Assembly (NCBI RefSeq): GCF_020171465.1
Contig: NZ_JAIUZR010000004.1
Span: 558,001-622,000 of the forward strand
Length of the DNA stretch: 64,000 nt
Source: Lutimonas saemankumensis
GTDB lineage: Bacteria > Bacteroidota > Bacteroidia > Flavobacteriales > Flavobacteriaceae
Direction: 5' to 3'
Part shown: piece by piece, positions 1-7,933 of the stretch
How the letters are laid out: each line of letters begins with the position of its first letter
Numbering within the stretch: the stretch's first letter is position 1
Translations under genes and position numbers: made by a program
Notes under the pieces: generated by a model
The model's database searches: none
Told to the model about the DNA's origin: nothing
What the model saw: only the letters and a program-made list of their open reading frames with translations

Positions 1-497
1 ATTTACTGGAGGTATTTGATGTTCTGATGTTCAGTGGCGCTGTAAGTAAGGGAAAATTTGATTTTTTACCCGAAGTCCTTGATGAATTGGGAGTAGAAAA
101 ATACTTTCACAAAGTGAAGCAAAGACCGGGAAAGCCTTTTTGGTTTGGAAAAAAGAAAAAGGCTACCATTTTTGCCTTTCCGGGAAATCCTGTTTCAACC
201 TTTGTAAGCTGCCTGAAATACTTTATGCCCTGGTTTCAGAAAAGTCAGGGTCTTGATTTTGATCATAAGCATTATGCTGTTTTAGCCGATGATTTTTCAT
301 TTAAACCAGAATTGACCTATTTTCTTCAGGTGAAAATTAACAATGAAGAAGGGCGCCTGATGGCAAAACCGGTTGCCGGTAACGGCTCCGGAGATCTGGC
401 TAATCTGACTCTGAATGACGCTTTTTTAGAGTTGCCGTCGAATAAGGATTTATTTAAAAAAGGAGAAATATTTCCAATTGTTAAGTATAGATATTAA
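1..497 (+). CDS. moeA: Molybdopterin molybdenumtransferase MoeA, C-terminal part
   Basis: The reading frame is already open at the left edge (codons start at base 3), so this is the 3' end of a gene that begins outside the window. MoeA inserts molybdate into adenylylated molybdopterin in the cytoplasm, the last step of molybdenum-cofactor synthesis. The visible part holds the family motif SGAVSKGKFDF near the edge and the substrate-loop motif PGNPVS at about 181-198, followed by the MoeA C-terminal beta domain (domain IV). The stop is 11 bases before moaC, so the two are probably co-transcribed. The family identity is clear; the N-terminal two thirds cannot be judged. Confidence 0.9.
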   Translation, partial: LLEVFDVLMFSGAVSKGKFDFLPEVLDELGVEKYFHKVKQRPGKPFWFGKKKKATIFAFPGNPVSTFVSCLKYFMPWFQKSQGLDFDHKHYAVLADDFSFKPELTYFLQVKINNEEGRLMAKPVAGNGSGDLANLTLNDAFLELPSNKDLFKKGEIFPIVKYRY

Positions 498-508
498 AAA
501 GAGGAGCT

Positions 509-988
509 TTGAATAAATTTTCACATATTGATGAGAACAATAAGCCAAAAATGGTTAATGTCAGTGGTAAAAAAATTACCAAAAGAATGGCTTCAGCAGA
601 GGCCCTTATGTTCTTGGGTAAGGATATTATTAAACTCCTGAACAAGGATGAGATCCAAACCAGGAAAGGCCCTGTTTTTCAAACGGCAGTAATCGCCGGG
701 ATACAGGCGGTTAAAAAAACGGCTGAACTTATCCCAATGTGTCACCCCTTGCCTCTTGATGGAATCAAGATTGATATCGAAATTATTTCCGAAGAGGCAA
801 TCAGAATTCTTTGCAGGGTTGAAATGGAAGGTAAAACCGGCGTAGAGATGGAGGCCCTTACAGGAGCTAGTGTTTCTGCCCTGACCGTCTACGATATGTG
901 CAAAGCTATCTCTCAGAAAATGATCATTAAGGAAGTAAAACTTCTCGAAAAAAGAGGGGGTAAATCTGATATACTCCGCAGTCAGTAG
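509..988 (+). CDS. moaC: Cyclic pyranopterin monophosphate synthase MoaC
   Basis: MoaC turns the MoaA product into cyclic pyranopterin monophosphate. The 159-residue length matches the family. The motifs MCHPLP (conserved His) and DMCKA (catalytic Asp and Lys, equal to D128/K131 of E. coli) are present, as is the stretch KTGVEMEALTGAS. The start is a TTG: the protein must begin upstream of MVNVSGKK because the E. coli homologue aligns over the HID..NKPKMVNVS stretch, and no ATG lies there. A purine-rich GAGGAG at 501-506 precedes it but is unusually close (2 bases). It follows moeA directly. The partner gene moaA is not in the window. Confidence 0.95.
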   Translation: MNKFSHIDENNKPKMVNVSGKKITKRMASAEALMFLGKDIIKLLNKDEIQTRKGPVFQTAVIAGIQAVKKTAELIPMCHPLPLDGIKIDIEIISEEAIRILCRVEMEGKTGVEMEALTGASVSALTVYDMCKAISQKMIIKEVKLLEKRGGKSDILRSQ

Positions 989-1317
989 AAAATATAAAAC
1001 CGGCAGAAAAGACCCTGATGGATTTAATAGAATGATCCGAATACAGTTTCTGTTGAAACTCAAATTAAACTTATTAATCTGTTAAGATCGAATCTATCTG
1101 TAACTTAGCTTCAAAACTGATCTCAACAATAAATTCCATAAGTGCCTCATCTCCTATTGCTTTTGTTTACAGGCAATGCTCCTGGTTGGTGACTAATTTT
1201 GACATTTTAAGACTCATTTCAATAGAAAAGAAAGATTACAGAGGCACCCTATCAAGTAATCAATATTGATTATTTTAGCGATTGAAAAATGATGCAACTA
1301 AAATTTGAAACAGGTCT
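989..1317. other. Gene-free gap between moaC and mobA
   Basis: No credible coding region is seen in these 329 bases on either strand. The only longer reading frame is antisense to moaC and shows no recognisable protein. A TAATTTTG at 1194-1201 fits the Bacteroidota -7 consensus and could be the promoter of the mobA gene, about 115 bases before its start, but no matching -33 TTG stands at the usual distance. The gap separates moeA-moaC from mobA-moeB, so these may be two transcripts. Confidence 0.4.
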
Positions 1318-2433
1318 ATGAAAAAACATGAAAAACACGCAAAGCTAACGCGTCGACAATATGGAGAAATAGGCTCTTTTGAACTCTCAATTCTCGGTAC
1401 TAAATGTTCTTTGATCAAAGATCTTGTCAGCGAAGTTTCATCAAGATTAAAATCGAATTACAAAATTGCCTATGCGGATGCTTCTCACGATAAAAATGTT
1501 GAGGCGCCTGTTTATGATGAATATGTCTTTCATTCTTCCGGTGATTTAAAAGTAGGTATTGATTTTATCAAAAACCCCTATACAGATAAATTATTATTCT
1601 CAGGCTATGACTTGGTTTTTATCAATGGCAACCATTTCCTGGGCAACAAGCAAATCCTTATTCTTGATCCGGATAAAGAGGCTTCTATACTTAAAAGACT
1701 GGATCAAATCAATGAAATTGCGTTTTTGATCAATTTGAATCACAACTCAAGAATTTTTGATTTTTTAAAAGAAAAGCATCCCGATATTGAAAATTTAAAA
1801 ACCTATTCGATACATGATCTTGATAATATCAGTACACATGTTGAAGAACTGATTCATAATAGTGCAGCAACTCTTAACGGTTTGGTACTTGCAGGTGGAA
1901 AGAGCGAGAGAATGGGTAAAGATAAAGGCTTGCTCGATTATTTTGGAAAATCTCAGCGCTTATATTCCCTGGAAATGCTGGAGAAACTTAATTTAAAATC
2001 CTATTTATCCGTAAGAAAGGAACAGGAAATCAAACAAGATAATATCATTGAAGATAAATTTATTGGTTTGGGGCCTTTTGGAGCAATTTGTTCAGCATTT
2101 CAATACGATCCAAATAATGCATGGCTTGTTTTAGCCACCGACCTTCCTTATGCAGATGAAAAATTGATTCGACATTTAATTGAACAAAGGGATCCAAGTA
2201 AAGTTGCCACCGCTATAAAAGGTAAAAACAAGCGTTTTCCAGAACCTTTGATTACAATTTGGGAACCAAGATCGTATTCTGTTTTGTTACAATATATGGC
2301 TATGGGAATCTCATGTCCTCGAAAAGTTTTGATCAATTCCGATGTGAAAATTGTTGAAGTAGATGATGACTATATTGTCAATGTAAATACACCCGAAGAG
2401 TTTTCTATGGTCAAAAAGCATTTAGAAAAATAA
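1318..2433 (+). CDS. mobA: MobA-type molybdenum cofactor guanylyltransferase with degenerate MobB-like N-terminal domain
   Basis: Residues about 186-371 form a MobA nucleotidyltransferase that joins GMP to Mo-molybdopterin to make the guanine dinucleotide cofactor. The signature LAGGKSERMGKDKG and a TDLP metal-binding motif are visible. The first ~180 residues look like a MobB-type P-loop domain whose Walker A has decayed: where GxxxSGKTT is expected the sequence reads ILGTKCSLIKDLV, so nucleotide binding there is doubtful. Fusion gives 371 residues against about 190 for plain MobA. The gene ends 5 bases before the MoeB-like gene. The bis-MGD product is what the molybdoenzyme encoded at 7934-10825 would need. 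MobA identity is firm; the MobB origin of the front half is inference. Confidence 0.85.
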   Translation: MKKHEKHAKLTRRQYGEIGSFELSILGTKCSLIKDLVSEVSSRLKSNYKIAYADASHDKNVEAPVYDEYVFHSSGDLKVGIDFIKNPYTDKLLFSGYDLVFINGNHFLGNKQILILDPDKEASILKRLDQINEIAFLINLNHNSRIFDFLKEKHPDIENLKTYSIHDLDNISTHVEELIHNSAATLNGLVLAGGKSERMGKDKGLLDYFGKSQRLYSLEMLEKLNLKSYLSVRKEQEIKQDNIIEDKFIGLGPFGAICSAFQYDPNNAWLVLATDLPYADEKLIRHLIEQRDPSKVATAIKGKNKRFPEPLITIWEPRSYSVLLQYMAMGISCPRKVLINSDVKIVEVDDDYIVNVNTPEEFSMVKKHLEK

Positions 2434-2438
2434 GTGGA

Positions 2439-3530
2439 ATGACCATGGAAGAGACGAAAAAGAAAATGTATATCCGTCAAACTACCCTTCCCGAATTAGG
2501 GCTCAAGGGTCAGAAAAAATTGAATTCGGCCAAAATCGCAGTTATTGGTTGTGGCGGATTGGGAAGTGCCGCTGCCGTATATCTGGCAGGGAGCGGAATC
2601 GGGCATATTCATCTTATCGATTATGATCAAATAGATCAAAGTAATCTTCATCGACAGGTTTTTTATCATTTGGACCAGGTAGGAGAAAGTAAAGCTAAAG
2701 TTTTATCAGAGCATATCTCATTATTGAATCCGTATGTAAAAACCAGTATCGATAATCGGGCCTTAACCAAAGAAACAATACATTCGCAATTATCCGATTA
2801 TCAGATTATAGTTGATTGTACGGATAGCTTATCGACCAAGTACCTTTTGAACGATTACTCTGTACTCAATGAAAAAGTACTGGTTTATGGATCTTTATAC
2901 AAGCATGATGGATATGTAGGGGTATTCAATTTAGAAACCGAAAGTGGCCGATCCTCCAATTTGAGGGATGCATTTCCACAAATGCCAAAGAATCCTGTAC
3001 CTAATTGCTCAGAGATAGGAACCTTGAATCCAATTGCTGGAATCATCGGTTTGATGCAGGCCAATGAAGTGATTAAAATTGTAACCGGACTGGGTGAGCC
3101 ACTTATTAACAGTATTCTCATTTACAACACCCTTGATAATTCTCAATATAAAATGAATCTCAAACGCGGCTTTTCAAAAGCAAAAATTGATTCCTTCTAT
3201 GAGTCAGAACCCTATTTTGACCCCGCTTGCCAGCCCCAGGAAAAGGTTTTGTTGATTGAAGGTGTTGAATTGAAAAGCAGGCTGGGCTCAGAAAGTCTTA
3301 TGATACTATCCGTTATTGAAAATGAGGAGGTAAAACACCCTTTTGAAGTGGACCTCAGGATGTCATTAAAGAAATTTGATCCTGAAAAGCTTCAGCCTTT
3401 CCATGATCATGATATCGTTGTGGTATGCCATAAAGGTATCTCCAGTTATTTAGCGACAAAACGCATTAAAAAAGAATTTCCAGAGATGAATGTCTTAAGT
3501 CTCAAAGGAGGGATTGACAGGTTCATGTAA
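2439..3530 (+). CDS. moeB: MoeB/ThiF-family adenylyltransferase with C-terminal rhodanese domain
   Basis: MoeB-like enzymes adenylate the C-terminal glycine of MoaD so that sulfur can be loaded on it. Residues about 1-240 are an E1-like fold with the nucleotide-binding GCGGLGS, an acidic DYDQIDQSNLHRQ segment, DCTDS, and the PNC motif. The last ~100 residues are a rhodanese domain with its active-site loop around VVCHKGISS, so the protein could both activate and supply sulfur, as human MOCS3 does. Odd point: both CxxC zinc pairs of E. coli MoeB are missing (RSSNLRD replaces the first, and no CxxC follows the NTLDNSQYK stretch). It follows mobA by 5 bases. ThiF or HesA are alternatives, but the Moco neighbours favour MoeB. 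Confidence 0.85.
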   Translation: MTMEETKKKMYIRQTTLPELGLKGQKKLNSAKIAVIGCGGLGSAAAVYLAGSGIGHIHLIDYDQIDQSNLHRQVFYHLDQVGESKAKVLSEHISLLNPYVKTSIDNRALTKETIHSQLSDYQIIVDCTDSLSTKYLLNDYSVLNEKVLVYGSLYKHDGYVGVFNLETESGRSSNLRDAFPQMPKNPVPNCSEIGTLNPIAGIIGLMQANEVIKIVTGLGEPLINSILIYNTLDNSQYKMNLKRGFSKAKIDSFYESEPYFDPACQPQEKVLLIEGVELKSRLGSESLMILSVIENEEVKHPFEVDLRMSLKKFDPEKLQPFHDHDIVVVCHKGISSYLATKRIKKEFPEMNVLSLKGGIDRFM

Positions 3531-3578
3531 AATCTTTTTTTAAGACCTGTTCAAATAATAATTCGCCAAATAAACCTA

Positions 3579-5357
3579 ATGTCTGAAATAAAAAATCCTT
3601 TATCCTTTTACCAGTCAGAAAAACGAAGATTGGAACAAATTGGAAACACCTTGAAATCACAACTAAAACTGATAGGGCTTCTGAGGACGGGACTGTTCCT
3701 GATCCTGTTGATTTCGAGTTATTATCTGATCGAACGTACCTTGATTCTTTTAACGGTGATCGGACCGGGATCTGTTTTATTTTTGATGCTGGTTCTCAAA
3801 TATCAAAAGCTACAAAAAAAAAGGAAACTCTCTTTGCATTTGTTAAATATAAACCTCGAGGAAATTGAAATTTTACAGGGAGAATTTCATCATTTCCCTT
3901 CTGGAATAGAATTTTCGGATCCCCGTCATTACTACAGTAACGACATTGATCTTTTTGGCCAGGGGTCATTTTTCCAATTTATGAATAGGACAGCAACCCG
4001 GTCAGGTACATCGAAACTTGCATCCTTGCTTCTTGAAAACAAAGTCGAACAGATAAAACAAAAACAATTCGTTGTTCAAGAGCTTGCACAAAAAGTATCC
4101 TGGAGACAACATTTTCTGGCTAAAGCCCGAATGGTCAAAAATGAAACAAATCCTGAAGACATCATTTCTTGGATAAAGAATCACAAAAGGTTTCTTCCAG
4201 GGTTCATGAAATATTTGACGCTGATATTTAGTTCTCTTTCTCTCATTTTTGTCATCCTCACGGCACTATCCCCGGACTTTTTTTACCTCCTTGTAATATG
4301 GTTTTTTGCAGGTCTACTGATCACTTTACCTTATTTTAAAAGAATAAATACACTTTATGAAGCTTCGGGCAAGATCAAAAATACCTTTAAACAATACGAA
4401 TCTCTACTAAGCCAGATTGAATCGGTTGAATTAAATGCCGTTCTCGCCAGGGAGCAACAAAACAGAATACACTCTACTGATAAGAAAGCCTCAGAAATTT
4501 TTAAAGAATTTTCACAAATACTCGATGCTTTTGATCAAAGAAATAACATGCTCTTCGGAATTCTCGGGAATGGATTTCTATTATGGGACATAAAAAATAC
4601 GAACAGAATAGATTCTTGGATTTCAAAATACCGGCATCAGGTTGATCAATGGTTTGAGGTGATTGCTTACTTTGATTCTCAGATCTCTTTATCCAATTAT
4701 GTTTTTAATCATCCCGATCATAATTTCAGCTCCATCGTGGATACGAATCAAATTTTGAAGGCCAGGGAACTGGGTCACCCCTTGATAAGCAGGGACCAGC
4801 GAGTTTCAAATGACTATGAAATAAACGATAAAGAATTTCATATTATCACCGGGGCTAACATGGCCGGTAAAAGTACCTTTTTAAGAACGGTATCTTTAGC
4901 ATTGGTGATGACAAATGTCGGGCTTCCGGTCTGTGCAAAACGTATGGCATACAGTCCAATTAAATTAATTACCAGTATGAGAACCAGTGACTCTCTTAAG
5001 GATGATGACTCGTACTTCTATGCTGAAATAAAGCGATTGAGATTTATAGTGGAATCCATGAAAAAAGAGTCGTATTTTGTTATTCTCGATGAGATCCTAA
5101 AGGGAACAAACAGCAAAGACAAGGCACTTGGATCTATAAAATTTGTTGAAATACTGGTTCACTCCGGGTCCTCCGGAATCATTGCCACACATGACCTGAG
5201 TTTATGTGAAATTGAGAAAAAATTTGATCAGGTTCAAAACAAGTATTTTGATGCTGAAATCCGAAATAAAGAATTGTTCTTTGACTATAAATTGAAAGAT
5301 GGGGTTTGCAAAAACATGAATGCGTCGTTTCTACTTAAAAAAATGGAAATTATTTAA
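3579..5357 (+). CDS. Membrane-associated MutS-like ATPase
   Basis: The C-terminal third is a MutS-type ABC ATPase: Walker A GANMAGKST at about residues 425-433 and Walker B VILDEILKGTNS near 500, with a late GIIATHD switch histidine. The N-terminal half has no mismatch-recognition domain. Instead there are two hydrophobic hairpins (about residues 32-70 and 210-252) that predict four membrane segments. This architecture recurs in Bacteroidota as a MutS-related protein of unknown role. It starts 48 bases after the moeB-like gene and its stop abuts the stop of the convergent moaE with no base between. The ATPase fold is certain; a role in mismatch repair is not supported. Confidence 0.8.
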   Translation: MSEIKNPLSFYQSEKRRLEQIGNTLKSQLKLIGLLRTGLFLILLISSYYLIERTLILLTVIGPGSVLFLMLVLKYQKLQKKRKLSLHLLNINLEEIEILQGEFHHFPSGIEFSDPRHYYSNDIDLFGQGSFFQFMNRTATRSGTSKLASLLLENKVEQIKQKQFVVQELAQKVSWRQHFLAKARMVKNETNPEDIISWIKNHKRFLPGFMKYLTLIFSSLSLIFVILTALSPDFFYLLVIWFFAGLLITLPYFKRINTLYEASGKIKNTFKQYESLLSQIESVELNAVLAREQQNRIHSTDKKASEIFKEFSQILDAFDQRNNMLFGILGNGFLLWDIKNTNRIDSWISKYRHQVDQWFEVIAYFDSQISLSNYVFNHPDHNFSSIVDTNQILKARELGHPLISRDQRVSNDYEINDKEFHIITGANMAGKSTFLRTVSLALVMTNVGLPVCAKRMAYSPIKLITSMRTSDSLKDDDSYFYAEIKRLRFIVESMKKESYFVILDEILKGTNSKDKALGSIKFVEILVHSGSSGIIATHDLSLCEIEKKFDQVQNKYFDAEIRNKELFFDYKLKDGVCKNMNASFLLKKMEII

Positions 5358-5786
5358 TCAGGGATGCGCATTGACCCATACCTCTCCATCTTCAAAGTAT
5401 TCTTTTTTCCAGATCGGTACAGTTTTCTTCAAGGTATCTATAGCATACTGACACGCTTTGAAAGCCGCTTCTCTGTGCGCTGAAGATACAGCCACGATCA
5501 CAGGAACTTCACCTATTGCCAGTACTCCTTTTGTGTGATGCAATGCCAGCCTGTGCACACCAAACTTTTCTACTGCCTGCACGGCAATCAAACTCATTTC
5601 CTTAACGGCCATTGGATCATAGGCTGAAAATTCAAGCTTTAAAACCTCTTTTTCTTCAGTTCGGTTTCTAACTGTTCCCACAAAAAATGCAAGCCCTCCA
5701 CAGCCCTCATCCCGAACAAACTCATAACATTCATCAAGCGACAATGCTTCCTCGGTAAGTTTAACAAAAATTCTGTTGTTCCTCAT
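5358..5786 (-). CDS. moaE: Molybdopterin synthase catalytic subunit MoaE
   Basis: MoaE, with MoaD, inserts two sulfurs into cyclic pyranopterin monophosphate to form molybdopterin. The 142-residue protein shows the family pattern: GCGGLAFFVGTVRN near the start, HREAAFKACQYAID, and the C-terminal WKKEYFEDGEVWVN segment that carries the catalytic lysines. It lies 3 bases after moaD on the same strand, so the two subunits are co-transcribed. Its stop codon touches the stop of the opposing MutS-like gene. Confidence 0.95.
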   Translation of the reverse strand: MRNNRIFVKLTEEALSLDECYEFVRDEGCGGLAFFVGTVRNRTEEKEVLKLEFSAYDPMAVKEMSLIAVQAVEKFGVHRLALHHTKGVLAIGEVPVIVAVSSAHREAAFKACQYAIDTLKKTVPIWKKEYFEDGEVWVNAHP

Positions 5787-5789
5787 TCT

Positions 5790-6032
5790 TTACCCTCCGC
5801 TTACGGGCGGTATAACCGCGATTATGTCATTATTATTGATTTGTGTATCATCTTCGGCATAACTTTCATTAACAGCAATAGAAAAGGTATCCATCGAACT
5901 GAATGAAGGATAGTTTCTTAAGAGTAATTCTCTAACATCCTTAACTGAAATATCTTTCTCGATTTGAAAGTTTGTGCTGTTTGTTCCAGCCAGGTCTTTG
6001 GATATACCAAAGAACAGTATCTTAATCTCCAT
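5790..6032 (-). CDS. moaD: Molybdopterin synthase sulfur-carrier subunit MoaD
   Basis: An 80-residue ubiquitin-fold protein ending in VIPPVSGG; the terminal Gly-Gly is the tail that the MoeB-like protein adenylates and thiolates. It is the first gene of moaD-moaE. A TATTTTTG -7 box on the minus strand at 6046-6053 lies 13 bases upstream, predicting a very short leader. The gene is divergent from the molybdoenzyme operon, so cofactor supply and enzyme could share the control region at 6054-6263. Confidence 0.93.
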   Translation of the reverse strand: MEIKILFFGISKDLAGTNSTNFQIEKDISVKDVRELLLRNYPSFSSMDTFSIAVNESYAEDDTQINNNDIIAVIPPVSGG

Positions 6033-6045
6033 AGTTAGGTTTTGA

Positions 6046-6053
6046 CAAAAATA
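6046..6053 (-). promoter_or_regulatory. Predicted -7 box of moaDE
   Basis: Minus-strand TATTTTTG matches the Bacteroidota TAnnTTTG element and stands just upstream of moaD. No clear -33 TTG was identified. Confidence 0.45.
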
Positions 6054-6127
6054 GTTAATACAGTCAAGAGCAAAAAATTAACTCAGAAGAATCAATAAAT
6101 ACCTTCGAATGATATTATGTAACTTAA

Positions 6128-6170
6128 GTAACTAATGTTACAACCCAACCGTGGCTTTTCACTAAATTTG
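6128..6170 (+). promoter_or_regulatory. Crp/Fnr-type operator plus -7 box of the molybdoenzyme operon
   Basis: GTAAC-TAAT-GTTAC at 6128-6141 is a perfect 5-4-5 inverted repeat. A -7 box TAAATTTG follows at 6163-6170, with 21 bases between the two. The operator centre would sit near -41 relative to a start about 6 bases after the box, the class II activator position. The same operator, spacing and box recur at 15608-15650. The half-site resembles those of Crp/Fnr regulators such as HcpR; which protein binds is inferred, and no such regulator gene is in the window. A further GTAAC at 6119-6123 may be an extra half-site. Confidence 0.65.
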
Positions 6171-6263
6171 AGTAACTGTACCCGGACTTTCCTTTTCGAT
6201 CCTTGTACTCGTTCTTTACGCCTTCTTTATCAGAAGTTTAATTAACAAGAAGCCATTGCGCAT

Positions 6264-7880
6264 ATGAAATACGGATTTATTATTGACAACAGAAAATGTA
6301 TTGGTTGTCATGCGTGCACCACAGCCTGTAAAAGTGAACATGATGTTCCCATAGGGGTTAACAGAACCTATGTAAAACAAGTCGAAAAAGGAGTATTCCC
6401 AAATACCCGAAGAATTTTTTCTGTCATGCGATGTAATCATTGTACTGATGCACCCTGTGTGGAAATCTGCCCGGTTGAGGCTTTGTACACAAGAGAGGAT
6501 GGAATCGTTGACTTTGACAATAACCGTTGCATAGGATGTAAATCCTGTATGCAGGCTTGTCCTTATGATGCCCTGTACATTGATCCTGACAACAAAACAG
6601 CTGCAAAATGTAATTATTGCGCGCACAGAGTAGAAGTAGGAAGGGCACCGGCATGTGTAGATGTTTGTCCTGAACACGCCATTATTGCGGGCGACATGGA
6701 TAATCCGCATACTGAAATTGCGACCTTACTTGCAAGGGAACAGGTAATGGTAAGAAAACCGGAAAAAGGTACGAACCCTAACTTGTTTTACATCAACGGT
6801 GATTACCAATCTCTTGATCCTGATACCACGGCAAGATCGGGTCCAGGTCTGTGGAATTCTCAGGCTCGGGGAGTTGGTCATTACGCCAAGGCCGCTGAAA
6901 AACTAATGAATACCAATGACGACATCAATCTTTTGCAAATGAGTATTGATAATGATCTTCAGGCCGCATATCAGAAAAAAGAAATGCAAAATCCAAATTA
7001 TATTGATGTGCTCAATGGAAAAGCCAGGCGTGTATACGATACTCCGGATAAAGGAATTCTATGGGGCTGGGAAGTATCCGCATATGTAACAACTAAAGCG
7101 ATCGCTGCAGGAGCTTTTTTGATCCCTTTGATGGCAATCATTTTTGGTTATGAGATCTCTTCCACAACAAAGCTTATTTCTGTAGGGCTTTCTCTGGGAT
7201 TTCTTGGATTGACCGGACTGTTTCTTGTGATGGATTTAGATCGTCCGGATAGATTTCTGAATGTTCTTTTACGTCCTCAATGGAATTCATGGCTGGTAAA
7301 AGGAGGATATACGATTTCAATTTTTGGCTTGCTGATGACTGTTTGGGGCGTAGCTACTTTTTTAGAATGGAGTATTCCTGAATTTTTTATTCTTGGGCTC
7401 ACAGGAGTTTTCGGTGTGATTTTAGCTATTTATACGGCCTTCCTTTTTGCTCAGGCCAAGGGTAGAGATTTTTGGCAAAGTCCAACCTTACCCCTTCACA
7501 TGCTGGTTCACAGTGTTCTGGCCGGTGCAGCCGTTTTTGCCATCCTCGCTGTTGTCTTCCAACCTGAAATCTGGATGGAAATTCTGGGAAGCGTAATCGG
7601 GGTTTCTTTAGTGATCAACCTGCTGACATTGGTAAGCGAGCTCACCATTACACACCCAACAAAAGCTGCGAAAAAAGTGGTGTCCATGATTCTGAAAGAA
7701 CAATATCGCGGACTGTTTTGGTTTGGAACTGTTATTCTTGGAAACATCGTGCCGCTATTGCTGATCATCTTTGTGCCGGGGGCAATAACTCTTGCTATTG
7801 CAGGAGTTTTGATCCTGATCGGGATTTATATAACTGAAAAAATATGGGTGGAGGCACCGCAACGAATACCTCTTGCTTAA
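6264..7880 (+). CDS. Four-cluster ferredoxin subunit fused to NrfD-type membrane subunit (CISM B-C fusion)
   Basis: Residues 1-~140 hold four [4Fe-4S] motifs with 16 cysteines (C12/15/18/22, C57/60/65/69, C89/92/95/99, C116/119/131/135), the DmsB/PsrB pattern of the electron-transfer subunit. A linker to about residue 265 leads to about eight hydrophobic segments of the NrfD/PsrC family, with the motif DLDRPDRF, which exchanges electrons with the quinone pool. In most complex iron-sulfur molybdoenzymes these are two proteins; here they form one 538-residue chain. No signal peptide precedes the ferredoxin, so the clusters face the cytoplasm. The catalytic subunit follows 53 bases downstream. 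An operator-promoter pair lies at 6128-6170. Confidence 0.9.
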   Translation: MKYGFIIDNRKCIGCHACTTACKSEHDVPIGVNRTYVKQVEKGVFPNTRRIFSVMRCNHCTDAPCVEICPVEALYTREDGIVDFDNNRCIGCKSCMQACPYDALYIDPDNKTAAKCNYCAHRVEVGRAPACVDVCPEHAIIAGDMDNPHTEIATLLAREQVMVRKPEKGTNPNLFYINGDYQSLDPDTTARSGPGLWNSQARGVGHYAKAAEKLMNTNDDINLLQMSIDNDLQAAYQKKEMQNPNYIDVLNGKARRVYDTPDKGILWGWEVSAYVTTKAIAAGAFLIPLMAIIFGYEISSTTKLISVGLSLGFLGLTGLFLVMDLDRPDRFLNVLLRPQWNSWLVKGGYTISIFGLLMTVWGVATFLEWSIPEFFILGLTGVFGVILAIYTAFLFAQAKGRDFWQSPTLPLHMLVHSVLAGAAVFAILAVVFQPEIWMEILGSVIGVSLVINLLTLVSELTITHPTKAAKKVVSMILKEQYRGLFWFGTVILGNIVPLLLIIFVPGAITLAIAGVLILIGIYITEKIWVEAPQRIPLA

Positions 7881-7933
7881 ATGAATTCACATAAACTACA
7901 GACTGAAGTATTTTAAACTTTTAAATCAAAAAC

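Noticed and set aside
6216-6710. A 164-residue minus-strand frame over the ferredoxin domain
   Set aside because: Its Cys-rich look comes from the complement of the iron-sulfur motifs; no independent evidence.
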